Positions 15,934 through 25,332 of a DNA stretch of 64,000 bases are shown here, piece after piece. Every line of letters starts with the position of its first letter. The first letter of the stretch is position 1. Source of the DNA: Edaphobacter acidisoli (GTDB lineage Bacteria > Acidobacteriota > Terriglobia > Terriglobales > Acidobacteriaceae); NCBI RefSeq assembly GCF_014642855.1, contig NZ_BMJB01000001.1, positions 2,108,001 through 2,172,000 of the forward strand, read 5' to 3'. A program made the position numbers and the translations under genes. The notes below the pieces were generated by a model that did not search any database, had not been told where the DNA came from, and was given only the letters and a program-made list of their open reading frames with translations.

Positions 15934-17427
15934 TCAGAACTTCGGCGCCACCTCCGAGGTAAACGTCCCCACCGGAAGCCCCGCCGCGTTGTACAACGAC
16001 CCCGTCGCCGCATTGTCCCACCCGTACCTCACGTACTTCGGCCACGGCACCGTCGGACTCGAAACCACCACCGACTCCCCCTCAACCCGGGCCGTCGCCC
16101 GAAAGAACTGGTGGTTCTCCCCCGCAACCTCGAACGCCGTCAGCGGTCCCCGCGAGTTCAACCCCGCCGCGTCATCAAACCAGACCCGCAACGCCCCCGG
16201 CTCATTCGTCACCTCCCGGAACTCGGGCGACCGGAACTCCACCTTCTCCCCGTACACCATCCCCCGCGCCGCCAGCGCCATCCTCGCCCCCACCGTCTGC
16301 TTGTCCGCCGGGTGCACGTTCTTCGGGTTCCCCACGTCGATCGTCACCGCCATCGCCGTGTTCCGCAACCCCAGCGCCCGCCGCTGCGCATCCCGCACCA
16401 CCCCCCAGTGCTCCTCCGGCGAGATGAACGAAGAGATCTGCGCGTAGATAAACGGCAGGTCCCCCTGCCCGAACCGCTCCCGCCAATCCCGGATCAGCGC
16501 CGGGAAGAGCTCCCCGTAGTTCAGGTACCGATCCTCCCCACTGTTCGTCTCCCCCTGGTACCACAGGAACCCCCGGATCGAGTAAGGCGTGAGCGGCGCG
16601 ATCATCGCGTTGTACAGCGCCGCCGGACGCCACGACACCTGGTTCGGATGCCACCCCGGAGCAGGCAGCGGAAGCCCGGCCGCCCGCTTGGCCCGATTGA
16701 TCTCCTCGATCTCACCCCTCCGCACCTCTTGGTCCCCAAAGAGAGCCCGCGCATGGAACGCCGGCAGCAGGTTGACATCCGTCCCCAGCGTATCCATCGA
16801 AACCCACGAGTCCGCCGGCGTCCCTCCCCACGACGAGTCGATCAACCCAACCGGCACATCCTCCTTCTCCGAAATCTCCCTCCCAAAGAAGTAGGCCACC
16901 GCCGAGAAGTCCACCGCCGTCTCCGGAGTGCACTCCGTCCACGTCGCCTTCACGTCGCTCTGCGGAAAGTCCGCCGCCACCAGCGGCACCAGCAGCAAGC
17001 GAATCCTGGGGTGGCTCGCCCTGGCGATCTCCGCCGCCCCATTCTTCAAAGGAGCACTGTCGAAACCCTTCAGCGGAAACTGCATGTTGCTCTGCCCGGA
17101 CGCAAGCCACACATCGCCCACGAGGATGTCGTCCCTCGTAACGGTTCCGTCGCCGTCCACAGTCAACGTGTACGGTCCACCAGCAGATACAGGAGTTAAC
17201 CACGCGCTCCACTCTCCCGCTTCGTCAGCGACAGCCGGTTGCACCTGCTTGTCGAAGTGCACCATCAGGTGCGCACCTGGAGTCGCCCAGCCCCAGATGT
17301 GAATGGGAACATTCCGCTGAAGCACAGCATGATTACTCAGTATCTGTGGTAGCCGGATCTCGGCATGCACGGCCGGAGAGAACAGAAGAGCAAGCAACAC
17401 AGCTTTTGACAAGAATTGAGCAGGCAT
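15934..17427 (-). CDS. Sialate O-acetylesterase family exported esterase
   Basis: About 497 residues of the SASA/SGNH family, which removes acetyl groups from sugars. The ATG at 17427 is chosen because AAGGAG lies 12 bases upstream and it begins a normal signal peptide (FLSKAVLLALLFSPAVHA); an upstream TTG at 17466 would break that. Motifs are WLASGQSNMQFPL with the nucleophile Ser, SSWGGTPADSWVS, FLWYQGETNS and a late segment around NPKNVHPADK with a candidate Asp/His pair. It stands divergently from the cytochrome gene, and a LacI-operator-like site lies about 60 bp upstream. Plant cell-wall or glycan deacetylation is likelier than true sialic acid use. Confidence 0.85.
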   Translation of the reverse strand: MPAQFLSKAVLLALLFSPAVHAEIRLPQILSNHAVLQRNVPIHIWGWATPGAHLMVHFDKQVQPAVADEAGEWSAWLTPVSAGGPYTLTVDGDGTVTRDDILVGDVWLASGQSNMQFPLKGFDSAPLKNGAAEIARASHPRIRLLLVPLVAADFPQSDVKATWTECTPETAVDFSAVAYFFGREISEKEDVPVGLIDSSWGGTPADSWVSMDTLGTDVNLLPAFHARALFGDQEVRRGEIEEINRAKRAAGLPLPAPGWHPNQVSWRPAALYNAMIAPLTPYSIRGFLWYQGETNSGEDRYLNYGELFPALIRDWRERFGQGDLPFIYAQISSFISPEEHWGVVRDAQRRALGLRNTAMAVTIDVGNPKNVHPADKQTVGARMALAARGMVYGEKVEFRSPEFREVTNEPGALRVWFDDAAGLNSRGPLTAFEVAGENHQFFRATARVEGESVVVSSPTVPWPKYVRYGWDNAATGSLYNAAGLPVGTFTSEVAPKF

Positions 17428-17485
17428 CAGAACACCGGGCTCCTTAAGGAGGAATTTTGAACACAACTAGCATACCGTCAACTGC

Positions 17486-17500
17486 CTGAATCGTTTGAGC
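17486..17500. promoter_or_regulatory. LacI-family operator-like palindrome (esterase side)
   Basis: CTGAATCGTTTGAGC. The first 14 bases are an imperfect palindrome around a central CG with the AAnCGnTT core seen in many LacI-family operators. It is repeated exactly 241 bp away. It lies about 60 bp upstream of the esterase start codon. Confidence 0.5.
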
Positions 17501-17726
17501 AAAGGACAATTACACGCTGACTTAAGTCACTTCAGGGACCTAGCCGAATTCATACAATGTGGCTAGCCCATGAGCCCGATAGACGAGGCCATGGCAGTAA
17601 ACAACACGCGCATCGAGCTAGAGCGATCGCTTCCGCAGTGCTTTTTCTGGTCTCCGAGCTGGCATCGTCGCCACGCTACTCCAGCCACCGACGCACTCCG
17701 TGCCTGACAGAGCACCTTAGCCTTAT

Positions 17727-17741
17727 CTGAATCGTTTGAGC
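17727..17741. promoter_or_regulatory. LacI-family operator-like palindrome (cytochrome side)
   Basis: An exact copy of the 15-mer at 17486-17500, placed about 65 bp before the cytochrome start. Two identical sites flanking a divergent region would suit DNA looping or separate control of each promoter. Confidence 0.5.
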
Positions 17742-17805
17742 GAATGAAATATCTTGCCTGTGCTGCGCTCTAGCACTAGAGTGGTGTGGGAGGCGGTCAG
17801 AGGGA

Positions 17806-19065
17806 GTGCGGCAAATCCGGACAATGATCGTCCTCTGCCTGGCAGCACTGACGGCCACTGCTGCTGCCCTGTTTCTGCCACAAGACGCTAATTCTCCAAA
17901 GCGCAGCGAACGGCTCGGCTACGCGGGTGATGCCGCATGCGTCTCCTGCCACCAGAAAGAGAGCGAATCTTACTTTCACACAGCTCACCACTTCACCTCT
18001 CGACAGGCCTCACGTGACTCTGTGCTCGGCTCTTTCAAACCTGACGCAAATGTTTTGACGATCATTCCTTCTAACAACCCTGCGGGGCAGCCGGCTCTTC
18101 AATTCATCATGACTAAGAAAGATGGCAGCTACTACGAGTCGGCCACGACTGGTTGGAGCGGCAACACGGCGACTCGCACGGAACCGATCGACGTGGTAAC
18201 GGGCTCAGGTGTACGTGGTACAACTTACCTTTACTGGCAAGGCGATCACCTCTTCGAACTCCCGATCAGCTACTGGACCAACGGCCATCGCTGGATCAAT
18301 AGTCCGGGCTACGTCGACGGCACCGCGGACTTCTCGCGTCCCATCAATCCTGGCTGTCTTGAGTGCCACGCCAGCTATGTTGAACCACTCTCGCAGGATC
18401 CTTCGACAAACGAATACGATCGCGCCAGCCTGGTTACTGGAATTACCTGCGAACGCTGCCACGGGCCCGGCCTTGAACACATCGCACGGCAGAAGGCAGG
18501 CGCGGCTGCCGGTGCAAGTCAGGGAATCCTAAATCCCGCTCATTTCTCGCGTGACCGGCAGGTGGATCTCTGCGCTTTGTGCCACAACGGAACACAGCGG
18601 CAGTCGTTGGCTCCCGCATTTACATACATTCCCGGACAGCCGCTCAGTCAATACTTCCGCCCGCTCGCCTCGGCCACATCCGACCATCCCGATGTGCATG
18701 GGAACCAGGTGGGACTGCTCGAACGCAGCCGCTGCTATCTCGCGTCCAGTAAAATGACTTGCTCGACGTGCCACAACGTTCATGCTCCGGAAAAGCAGGC
18801 AGTGGCGTATTCGACACGCTGCCTGACTTGCCACCAATGGCAGAGTTGCCCGGTTTCGAAAAAGCTGGGGCAAGCCATCACGAAAGATTGCATCGACTGT
18901 CACATGCCTGTCGAACCGACCAACGTGATCGTCTCAGACACGGCGGACAAAGAAGTGCGGGCAAGGATGCGCAACCATTGGATCAAGGTGTATCCGGAGA
19001 TATCGGATGCTTACCTTAAGCGAACGCTTGCAGCACATCACCAGCCTGCTGCGAGATCACAATGA
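17806..19065 (+). CDS. Exported multiheme c-type cytochrome (seven CxxCH motifs)
   Basis: A 419-residue protein with an N-terminal export helix (MIVLCLAALTATAAALFL). Seven heme c sites are visible: CVSCH, CLECH, CERCH, CALCH, CSTCH, CLTCH and CIDCH. Spacing and flanking sequence resemble the cytochrome c-554/multiheme family that moves electrons across the periplasm. The GTG at 17806 follows GAGGGA closely; ATG at 17824 is an alternative. Two small exported proteins follow at once on the same strand. The electron donor and acceptor are not evident. No assembly (ccm or ccs) genes are in the window. Confidence 0.88.
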   Translation: MRQIRTMIVLCLAALTATAAALFLPQDANSPKRSERLGYAGDAACVSCHQKESESYFHTAHHFTSRQASRDSVLGSFKPDANVLTIIPSNNPAGQPALQFIMTKKDGSYYESATTGWSGNTATRTEPIDVVTGSGVRGTTYLYWQGDHLFELPISYWTNGHRWINSPGYVDGTADFSRPINPGCLECHASYVEPLSQDPSTNEYDRASLVTGITCERCHGPGLEHIARQKAGAAAGASQGILNPAHFSRDRQVDLCALCHNGTQRQSLAPAFTYIPGQPLSQYFRPLASATSDHPDVHGNQVGLLERSRCYLASSKMTCSTCHNVHAPEKQAVAYSTRCLTCHQWQSCPVSKKLGQAITKDCIDCHMPVEPTNVIVSDTADKEVRARMRNHWIKVYPEISDAYLKRTLAAHHQPAARSQ

Positions 19066-19137
19066 ATTCAGTTTGAGAACTATGGACGAAGATATTCTGA
19101 ATCTGCTTCAATCAAAAACAGAAGAATGGAGGCGATC

Positions 19138-19542
19138 ATGCATGGCCCCACTCATCCGACGAAATTGATTGCGACTGCGGCAACTATTCTGCTGCTCGTT
19201 ACAACTCTAAACGTCACGGCAACCGCGGAAGGAAACGGCGGAGTACAACAGCAGAACCCTATTTATCTTCCTGATCCCGTGCCACGTCCTCCCGACCTGC
19301 AAAAGATCTATGAGCAGAACCCGCAGCAGAAAGCGCGCGAGCAGGAGATTGCGCGAATCAAAAATGCTCAGCGGCGGATGCAAATTGCCGAGGACACTGA
19401 CAAGATTGCAGCTCTCGCCGAGCAGCTTCGGCAAAGCCTCAAGGAGAGCGCGGCGGATAACAATCCGGCCATGAATGCGCAGAAGGTGGCGGAGATACAA
19501 AAGCTTGCCAAAGCCATTAAGAATTTGGAGAAACTTCAATAG
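19138..19542 (+). CDS. Small exported helical protein, cytochrome-linked
   Basis: About 134 residues of unknown function. ATG at 19138 is preferred because GGAGG lies five bases upstream; an in-frame ATG at 19126 exists. The signal peptide (LIATAATILLLVTTLNVTATA) is followed by a Pro-rich linker (PDPVPRPPDL), then a charged helical region ending AEIQKLAKAIKNLEKLQ. The last 60 residues resemble the last 60 of the next protein (LA..L...K......N....DV/AEI.K.A..IE.LAK.LK), suggesting paralogues. It lies between a multiheme cytochrome and its likely partner and is probably periplasmic. Confidence 0.7.
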   Translation: MHGPTHPTKLIATAATILLLVTTLNVTATAEGNGGVQQQNPIYLPDPVPRPPDLQKIYEQNPQQKAREQEIARIKNAQRRMQIAEDTDKIAALAEQLRQSLKESAADNNPAMNAQKVAEIQKLAKAIKNLEKLQ

Positions 19543-19543
19543 G

Positions 19544-19963
19544 ATGAGAATGTTTCGTCAAAAGAGAAAGGTGCCAGCCCGAATGAGGGATCCCGCGATC
19601 AAAGCCGGCATGACACTGGCATCGATGCTTTTGTTTGTGTTTACAACTTGCGTATGGGCACAAACGAAGCCACAGATACAGCCGTCCACGGTGTCTCAAC
19701 ACGTGTCTGCTCCCGCAAAAACGACTGTGGCAGACAAACAATCAACAACGGCCGCAGCGCAGCTCACACCTGAGCAGGTACAACTCCAGGCGCAGATCGA
19801 CAAGCTCTACCAACTAGCCCAGGACCTGAAAGCAGCAGTGGCGAAAAGCAACAAAGATACGCTCTCGATCGACGTAATCAAGAAAGCGGATGCGGTTGAA
19901 AAGTCGGCAAAGGACCTCAAGGACCAGATGAAGAGCTCGCAACAGACCACAAATAGCCACTGA
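19544..19963 (+). CDS. Small exported helical protein, paralogue of the preceding one
   Basis: 139 residues from ATG at 19544, one base after the previous stop. A membrane-export segment near residues 20-40 ends VWAQ. A Thr/Ser/Gln-rich linker follows, then a helical domain (DKLYQLAQDLKAAVAKSNKD, then a segment containing IKKADAVEKSAKDLKDQMK). No known family is recognised. Tight linkage and similarity to its neighbour suggest the two act together with the cytochrome in the periplasm. Confidence 0.7.
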   Translation: MRMFRQKRKVPARMRDPAIKAGMTLASMLLFVFTTCVWAQTKPQIQPSTVSQHVSAPAKTTVADKQSTTAAAQLTPEQVQLQAQIDKLYQLAQDLKAAVAKSNKDTLSIDVIKKADAVEKSAKDLKDQMKSSQQTTNSH

Positions 19964-19977
19964 GCCTAGTCGGGACT

Positions 19978-21153
19978 TTACTTACTACTTACTGAGGCTT
20001 GTTGGGCCTGAGACGACGCTAGCTTGTCATACAGCGTTTGGTTGTTGTCGCGCTTGACGAGCGTACTGGCCTTCTGAAACTCGACCTTTGCCTCATCCTT
20101 CTGGCCCATCGCTTGATAGAGTCTGGCTAGTCTCCAATGCGATGTAACATCGCCAGCATCAAGTGCAATTGCCTGCTTGAGCTCGCGTACGGCGTCTTCA
20201 TTGCGTCCTTCGTTAGCATAGATAGCCCCGAGATCACGATAGACCATTGCCTGCGCATGCCCATCTGCAACGATTTTCTCCAGTACTGGCTTTGCTTTGT
20301 CATATTGGTTCGTCTGAACATAGCAATCGCCAAGATATACCCGTGCCTGTGCATGGTTAGGATCGTTCTCAAGCTCTGCCAGAAACTGCTCTGCAGCCTC
20401 TGGATAGTGGCTTTGGGTCCAGAGCAGATAGCCGAGGCCGAAGTGTGCATTTGGCTCCTTCGGATTGGACTTCACCGCAGCGCGAAACTGCTCGATTGCT
20501 CCCGTACTGTCGCCCTTCTGATCCAGCGCTTCGCCTGCAAGCATGTCTGCTTCAGCAGAATCTGCATTGAGCGCGAGTATCTGTTTATAGACGTCCAGTA
20601 CGCATTGATATTGCTTGCTCCACATGCAACTGTGCGCAAGCGCCAGTCGCAACGGCAGGCTAGTTCGGTCGTAGTCTGCCGCGCGACGTAGATAGGGAAT
20701 GGCAACAAGATAGTCACCCATGCCATAGTGGGCCATACCCAGCAGAATGATGATACGTTCATCGCCAGGATGTTCCTTGAGCGCTGCCGTAAAGGGCTGA
20801 ATTGCACCCTTGAAATCCTGCGCTTTAAATAGAGCTAATCCGAGATTCAGCTCAAGCCCCGGCAGCGCGGGATTCAATGCAAGCGCGCGCCTGTAGCTAG
20901 TCACTGCATCAGCGTAGTGGTCCTGACGCGCTTGCACCAACCCGAGATGCGCGAACGCCTCGGCATTCCGCGGTTCACGCTGCGCTACAACACGCCAGGC
21001 TGCCTCGGCCTCGGTGTTCTTACCCGCACGCTCAAGCTCAAGCGCTTGCTCCGGCTCACCCTGTTGAGCATAGAGAGAAGAAGCAGGTCCAATAAACAGA
21101 GCAGCTGACAGGACCACGAGCGCGCCCGACCAAAGTTTTCCAAACCGGTTCAA
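19978..21153 (-). CDS. Exported TPR protein downstream of the TonB receptor
   Basis: About 391 residues of consecutive TPR units (for example AFAHLGLVQARQDHYADAVT, AHFGLGYLLWTQSHYPEAAE, VYLGDCYVQTNQYDKAKPVL). The longer open frame running back to 21516 overlaps the receptor gene in another frame and crosses its terminator, so it is rejected. The chosen start is a TTG at 21153 with GATGGAG 11 bases upstream, giving the signal peptide LWSGALVVLSAALFIGPASSLYAQ. TPR proteins often follow Oar-like receptors in acidobacteria. A role as periplasmic adaptor is inferred only. It is convergent with the small-protein genes, with 14 bp between stops. Confidence 0.75.
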   Translation of the reverse strand: MNRFGKLWSGALVVLSAALFIGPASSLYAQQGEPEQALELERAGKNTEAEAAWRVVAQREPRNAEAFAHLGLVQARQDHYADAVTSYRRALALNPALPGLELNLGLALFKAQDFKGAIQPFTAALKEHPGDERIIILLGMAHYGMGDYLVAIPYLRRAADYDRTSLPLRLALAHSCMWSKQYQCVLDVYKQILALNADSAEADMLAGEALDQKGDSTGAIEQFRAAVKSNPKEPNAHFGLGYLLWTQSHYPEAAEQFLAELENDPNHAQARVYLGDCYVQTNQYDKAKPVLEKIVADGHAQAMVYRDLGAIYANEGRNEDAVRELKQAIALDAGDVTSHWRLARLYQAMGQKDEAKVEFQKASTLVKRDNNQTLYDKLASSQAQQASVSSK

Positions 21154-21217
21154 TCTGTTCTCTACTCCATCTTCTAAGCTACTCGCCGCATATATGCACA
21201 ACAAGAGCCTGGCACCA

Positions 21218-21253
21218 ATAAAAAACGGCGCGGCAGGATGGGTCTGCCGCGCC
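21218..21253 (-). terminator. Rho-independent terminator after the TonB receptor gene
   Basis: A ten-pair stem GGCGCGGCAG/CTGCCGCGCC with a seven-base loop. Read on the minus strand it is followed by GTTTTTTATTGG. It starts 24 bases after the receptor stop and separates that gene from the TPR gene. Confidence 0.85.
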
Positions 21254-21277
21254 TGTGAGTTGGGAGGTCGTCTTGGT

Positions 21278-24200
21278 TTAGAAGACGAACTTACCGCCGA
21301 GTTCCAGGGTTCTTGGGTCAAAGGTGCTGGTGACTTGACCAAAGCTGCCCTTGGCACTTCCATCAGCATTGAAACCCTGGAAACTATCGCCGATATTGTT
21401 GAACTCTGTGTGGTTGAAGGTGTTGAACGACTCGAAGCGAAGCTCGAAGTGAGCCCGTTCCGTAATCGCAAAGGATTTATAGACCGAAGTGTCGAAGTTG
21501 ACGCGACCTGGGCCAACGGCTACGTCTTTGCGGGCATCGCCGAAGCCCTGGGTGAGACTGCCTGCCCATGCCGGCGTAGGCGCTGCAAAGACAGACTGAT
21601 CAAACCACTGCTTCTGCTTCTTGACGTAGTGGATCTTGCCGACTACATCCGGACGGTTGTTATAGCCACCACCGAGGCCGATCGTGTCATAACCGACACT
21701 TAGCTGTGGGCCAAGGTCGCCGAGATTGCCGTTATTCACGATCGTTCCTGACTGGAGAACCGCTGTACCAGCAATTTCCCATCCACCCAATACGGTGTGC
21801 GTTAGACCCGGGCTGGCGAAGAAAGGAAGCTTGTAAATATAGTTCAGGCTAAGGATCTGGCGCCGGTCGTATGGGCCTGAGCCTTTGTCATACTTGAGGT
21901 TGAACGGGTTGCTGACGTTTTGCAGGTCGCTGTTGGTGAGATCAATCTCGTGCGACCAGGTATAGTCAACTTCACCGCTGAGGTTGTGCCAGTTCTGTGA
22001 GCGAACACCTACCTGGAAGCCATTGTAGTTTCCATTGGTGGTGTTCTCTTGCTGGGTAATCTGCCCCCAGCCCTGGAAGGTGCGGTAGTAGTCACCGTTC
22101 GCTTGTTCTTGCGCAACGCCGGGTGAGGTTTTGGGGAATGTATTGGTTCCGGAGACGTTGTTTGAGTCACCGTTCCATGCACGGATGGCCATGGGAGTGT
22201 TGAGAGAATAGTTGTTGATACGGCGCTCAATATTCTGATGCCATGCGATGTTGCCGACGTACTGGACGACGGCGACAACCGACGGAGCTAATTCTCGCTG
22301 GACGCCCAGGCTGAACTGAGCCACCGCAGGCGCAGGATATCTCTTGGCCAGTGTGGTTGCTGACTGAGCGAAGAACGGCTGTGCAGCTGTCTGCCCAGTG
22401 ATCCAGCTTGTGCTCGGGTTGGTGAGATAAACGTTCGATGCAGATGGATTGTTGAAGAAAGGCGCAGTCGTGGCAGCGTTGTAGATATCGTTGCCCTGCA
22501 TGCGCTCGTAGAAGGTACCGAAGCCGCCGCGAAGAATCGTCCTTCCGTCTCCGAAGAGATCGTCAGAGAAGCCCACGCGAGGCTGCAGCGTTCCATAATC
22601 GTTGGTGACGAGCCCACGAGGCGCGCCGTTTACTCCTGCCAGATAGATGCCATTCAGGTAGTACTGAGCGCCATTGACTGTAGCAAAGCCCGGCCCACTC
22701 GGGTCCAGCTGACCGGTATAGACACCGGGAGTCGAACTCGCTATGTAGGCAGGAGCCTGGCTGGAGAGATACAGATTGGGATCGAAGTTAGAGACGTTGT
22801 TACCGCGCTCCCATGCATGGGGAAGTGCGTCGTAACGAAGACCCAACTGAAGGCTGAGGCTCTGAGTTACTTTCCAGTTGTCCTCGATATAGGCCGATGG
22901 GGTCTCGTTGACGTAGTGACGAATGGGCAGAGCCTGCGCCTGCGAGAAGCTGCTGGAGAGACCGAGCACCATGTCCATGAATGGATCGCCAGAGTATGTG
23001 ACACCATTGTAGGTTCCGCCGGTTAGATTATTGAACTGATAAGCGCCGCCGGGATTCCCAAAGAGCTGCTGGTTCTTGGTATAGCGGTTGTAGCTGAGAC
23101 CTAACTTCATGGAATGCTTGCCAAACAAGTAAGAAATATCGATCTTGGGCTCGTAGTCTTGAGCGGCGTTATGCCATGGACCCGATGCTGGATTTTCCTG
23201 TGTCCCGCCATATTGGCCGTTCCATTGCATGTTGGGCAGATTTTTTGAAGGATTGTTGAAGAAGCGCCCAGCAGTGAAGCCCGAAGGCTTTTGCGAGTTC
23301 GCACTGTTGATAATGTTGATGACGTTGCCGTCGTAGTTGAAGCTGGCCTCAACCAGGAGGTTTGGAGATATGGTTCCGGTGAGCTTGACCGCAGCGCTGT
23401 TCGCGGGATTGTTGACGACGCTCGTAATGGTGTTATAGCTTCCGCCAGACCACCCCAACATCGGGCCGCCCTGAGTTTGCGTGACGGAATCATGGATATA
23501 GTGACCCAGAATCTGCCATTTATCGGTGACGCGATGATCAATTCGAACAACGTCATCACGAACGGTAAGCGGCGTCGGTGCCGTAGTGAGCACCTGACCG
23601 TTGGCGAGGTTCGGTTTGGGAACGACACCGGTAGAGAGGTAGGCTATCGCGTTCGGATCGATGATAGACGCAGGAATTGTGTTATTTGGGAAGGGAGTTC
23701 CAGGTACCAAACCCAGTTTTGTCCAGGTTCCGTTGGGTCCGACGAGGGCGGGATCCGTAACAGTGCCCGGAACGAGGATCTTTGAATTGGATGCAAAAGC
23801 GGGAGCGACGTACTGCAGTGACTGGCCAGCAACTGGAAAGTCCGCAGCGGGTAACGTGTTATTGGTGCTCGGCGAAGGGGATTGCTTAATCTTGCGCCAC
23901 TCCTCGTTCCAGAAGAAGAAGGTCTTGGAGCGGTCTCTGTTGTAGACGCCGGGAATCGTAACCGGGCCGCCGAGGTTGAAACCGTAGATGTTGTAGTTCA
24001 GTCCGGGACGTGCCGTATTGCTTTGCTTATTGAGGAAGTAGTTCGCGTCATAGACCGTGTTACGGTTGAACTCCCAAAGCTCGCCATGAAACGCCTTCGT
24101 GCCTTGTTTGAGTCCGAGGCTGATGGTCGCACCGGACGAAATGCCATAGTCCGGGGGATAGTTACTGGAGAGTACCTCAAACTGGGCGATGGCATCCTGC

Positions 24201-24853
24201 GAAGGCATACTCGCCATGCCGCCAGCACCGCCGCGATCGTCAGACTCGCCACCGTCGATAAGCCAGATGTTGTGACTCTGGCGCAGTCCGTTGATGCTGA
24301 AGTTGAAGCTGCTGCCTCCGGCGCCAGAGGACGGCGTGTTGTTGTCCGGCATCAGGGAGCTCGCTCCAAGGCCAATTGCAGCCAGCGCTGCGAAGTTGCG
24401 GTTCTGGGTTGCGATCTGGCTTATCTGCTCAGAACTGATGAGCGTGCTGACGACGTTCGAGTCTGCCTGAACTGTCAGGGCATTCGCCGAAACTTCAACT
24501 GTCGTGTTCACACTACCCACGTCCAAGCTGACATCGGAGCGCAGCACTTGAGAGATATTTAATTGCAGGCCATGCTGTATGTAAGCCTGGAAGCCCTTTG
24601 CCGTGACCTTCAGATCGTAGGTGCCTAGGTTCAACGCAGGGAAGATATACAGACCAGTCGCGTTGCTCTGTGTCTGTGAGGTGAAGCCTGTTGCGGTCTG
24701 GGTAAGGGTTACTTCGGCGCCTGGAATTGCTGCGCCCTGCTTGTCGGTCACTGTGCCGGTGATCTCAGAGTTCTGCTGTGCATAGAGGCCCGCACATGCA
24801 AACATCACAAAGACCGCCATAAGTGTGACCACGAACGAAGTTCGTTGTCTCAT
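21278..24853 (-). CDS. Oar-like TonB-dependent receptor with carboxypeptidase-regulatory domain
   Basis: About 1190 residues. ATG at 24853 is chosen because AGTGAGG precedes it and it begins a signal peptide (FVVTLMAVFVMFACAGLYAQ). Residues about 20-110 form a carboxypeptidase-regulatory/CnaB-like fold (ITGTVTDKQGAAIPGAEVTL). A plug domain follows (SVNTTVEVSANALTVQ near residue 120; FNFSINGLRQSHNIWLIDGG), then a very long barrel ending in the aromatic residues LELGGKFVF. Acidobacteria have dozens of these and they are thought to import polysaccharide fragments; the substrate is unknown. Operator-like palindromes at 25047-25072 suggest sugar control. Confidence 0.9.
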   Translation of the reverse strand: MRQRTSFVVTLMAVFVMFACAGLYAQQNSEITGTVTDKQGAAIPGAEVTLTQTATGFTSQTQSNATGLYIFPALNLGTYDLKVTAKGFQAYIQHGLQLNISQVLRSDVSLDVGSVNTTVEVSANALTVQADSNVVSTLISSEQISQIATQNRNFAALAAIGLGASSLMPDNNTPSSGAGGSSFNFSINGLRQSHNIWLIDGGESDDRGGAGGMASMPSQDAIAQFEVLSSNYPPDYGISSGATISLGLKQGTKAFHGELWEFNRNTVYDANYFLNKQSNTARPGLNYNIYGFNLGGPVTIPGVYNRDRSKTFFFWNEEWRKIKQSPSPSTNNTLPAADFPVAGQSLQYVAPAFASNSKILVPGTVTDPALVGPNGTWTKLGLVPGTPFPNNTIPASIIDPNAIAYLSTGVVPKPNLANGQVLTTAPTPLTVRDDVVRIDHRVTDKWQILGHYIHDSVTQTQGGPMLGWSGGSYNTITSVVNNPANSAAVKLTGTISPNLLVEASFNYDGNVINIINSANSQKPSGFTAGRFFNNPSKNLPNMQWNGQYGGTQENPASGPWHNAAQDYEPKIDISYLFGKHSMKLGLSYNRYTKNQQLFGNPGGAYQFNNLTGGTYNGVTYSGDPFMDMVLGLSSSFSQAQALPIRHYVNETPSAYIEDNWKVTQSLSLQLGLRYDALPHAWERGNNVSNFDPNLYLSSQAPAYIASSTPGVYTGQLDPSGPGFATVNGAQYYLNGIYLAGVNGAPRGLVTNDYGTLQPRVGFSDDLFGDGRTILRGGFGTFYERMQGNDIYNAATTAPFFNNPSASNVYLTNPSTSWITGQTAAQPFFAQSATTLAKRYPAPAVAQFSLGVQRELAPSVVAVVQYVGNIAWHQNIERRINNYSLNTPMAIRAWNGDSNNVSGTNTFPKTSPGVAQEQANGDYYRTFQGWGQITQQENTTNGNYNGFQVGVRSQNWHNLSGEVDYTWSHEIDLTNSDLQNVSNPFNLKYDKGSGPYDRRQILSLNYIYKLPFFASPGLTHTVLGGWEIAGTAVLQSGTIVNNGNLGDLGPQLSVGYDTIGLGGGYNNRPDVVGKIHYVKKQKQWFDQSVFAAPTPAWAGSLTQGFGDARKDVAVGPGRVNFDTSVYKSFAITERAHFELRFESFNTFNHTEFNNIGDSFQGFNADGSAKGSFGQVTSTFDPRTLELGGKFVF

Positions 24854-25046
24854 AAATTTTGCCTCACTGTTGAAGTCGTACAAACTGGTGAAACTGCGTT
24901 TCTCTTTACGAAGAAGCCGTTCTTACTGCCCCTTCGGAATACATGAAAAATGCAAAACACCTAAAACTATGCGAATCCGAACTGAGAGTGCACGTCGTGA
25001 AGCATCCGAGCAAGAAAGCTTCTCGAACACCATTACAACGTTGGTC

Positions 25047-25058
25047 TCAACCGTTTCA
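25047..25058. promoter_or_regulatory. Operator-like half of a tandem pair upstream of the receptor
   Basis: TCAACCGTTTCA with the AAnCGnTT core. It is a weaker palindrome than its neighbour at 25059-25072. Confidence 0.35.
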
Positions 25059-25072
25059 CTAAATCGGTTTAG
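25059..25072. promoter_or_regulatory. LacI-family operator-like palindrome upstream of the receptor
   Basis: CTAAATCGGTTTAG, symmetric at 12 of 14 positions around a central CG. It is about 206 bp upstream of the receptor start codon. The layout matches the sites at 17486, 17727 and 58716. Confidence 0.5.
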
Positions 25073-25332
25073 AAGTACGCAAAGAAAAGTACTCGTGGTG
25101 AGGCACGCCTGTCAAGAAAAATTTATGTTCGACGCAAAGAAATGCCAGCGCCGCTAAATATTGATAGGAATAACTTTAGCTGGCTACGTAAAAGTTATAC
25201 AAAAACAGGAGACACTCTTTATAGAAATCTTCAGAAGGTAACTGACAGTCGGAAAACGTTGTCCATTTCAGAAGGAGGAGCCGAATACCTGTTCGAAGTT
25301 TCGACTTGCTAGCGACATTTGCAGGAAGAAAT

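Larger units (their letters stand above)
17428..17805. other. Divergent promoter region between esterase and cytochrome genes
   Basis: 378 bp with no gene. It contains two identical 15 bp words (17486-17500 and 17727-17741) described separately. The middle part (17560-17710) is of average composition, and nothing further is recognised in it. Confidence 0.5.
24854..25332. other. Upstream region of the TonB receptor gene
   Basis: 479 bp without a gene. AT-rich in parts, with two operator-like palindromes 13 bp apart (centres at 25052/53 and 25065/66). No convincing terminator for the fusion esterase gene (which ends elsewhere, at 25333 on the same strand and reads into this region) was found. 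Confidence 0.45.

Noticed and set aside
16111..17199. 362-codon plus-strand frame inside the sialate O-acetylesterase gene
   Set aside because: Arg/Pro/His-rich shadow; the opposite strand has clear SASA motifs.
21278..21516. N-terminal extension of the TPR protein into the receptor gene
   Set aside because: It would cross the receptor terminator and overlap its coding end in another frame; a TTG at 21153 starts a normal signal peptide.
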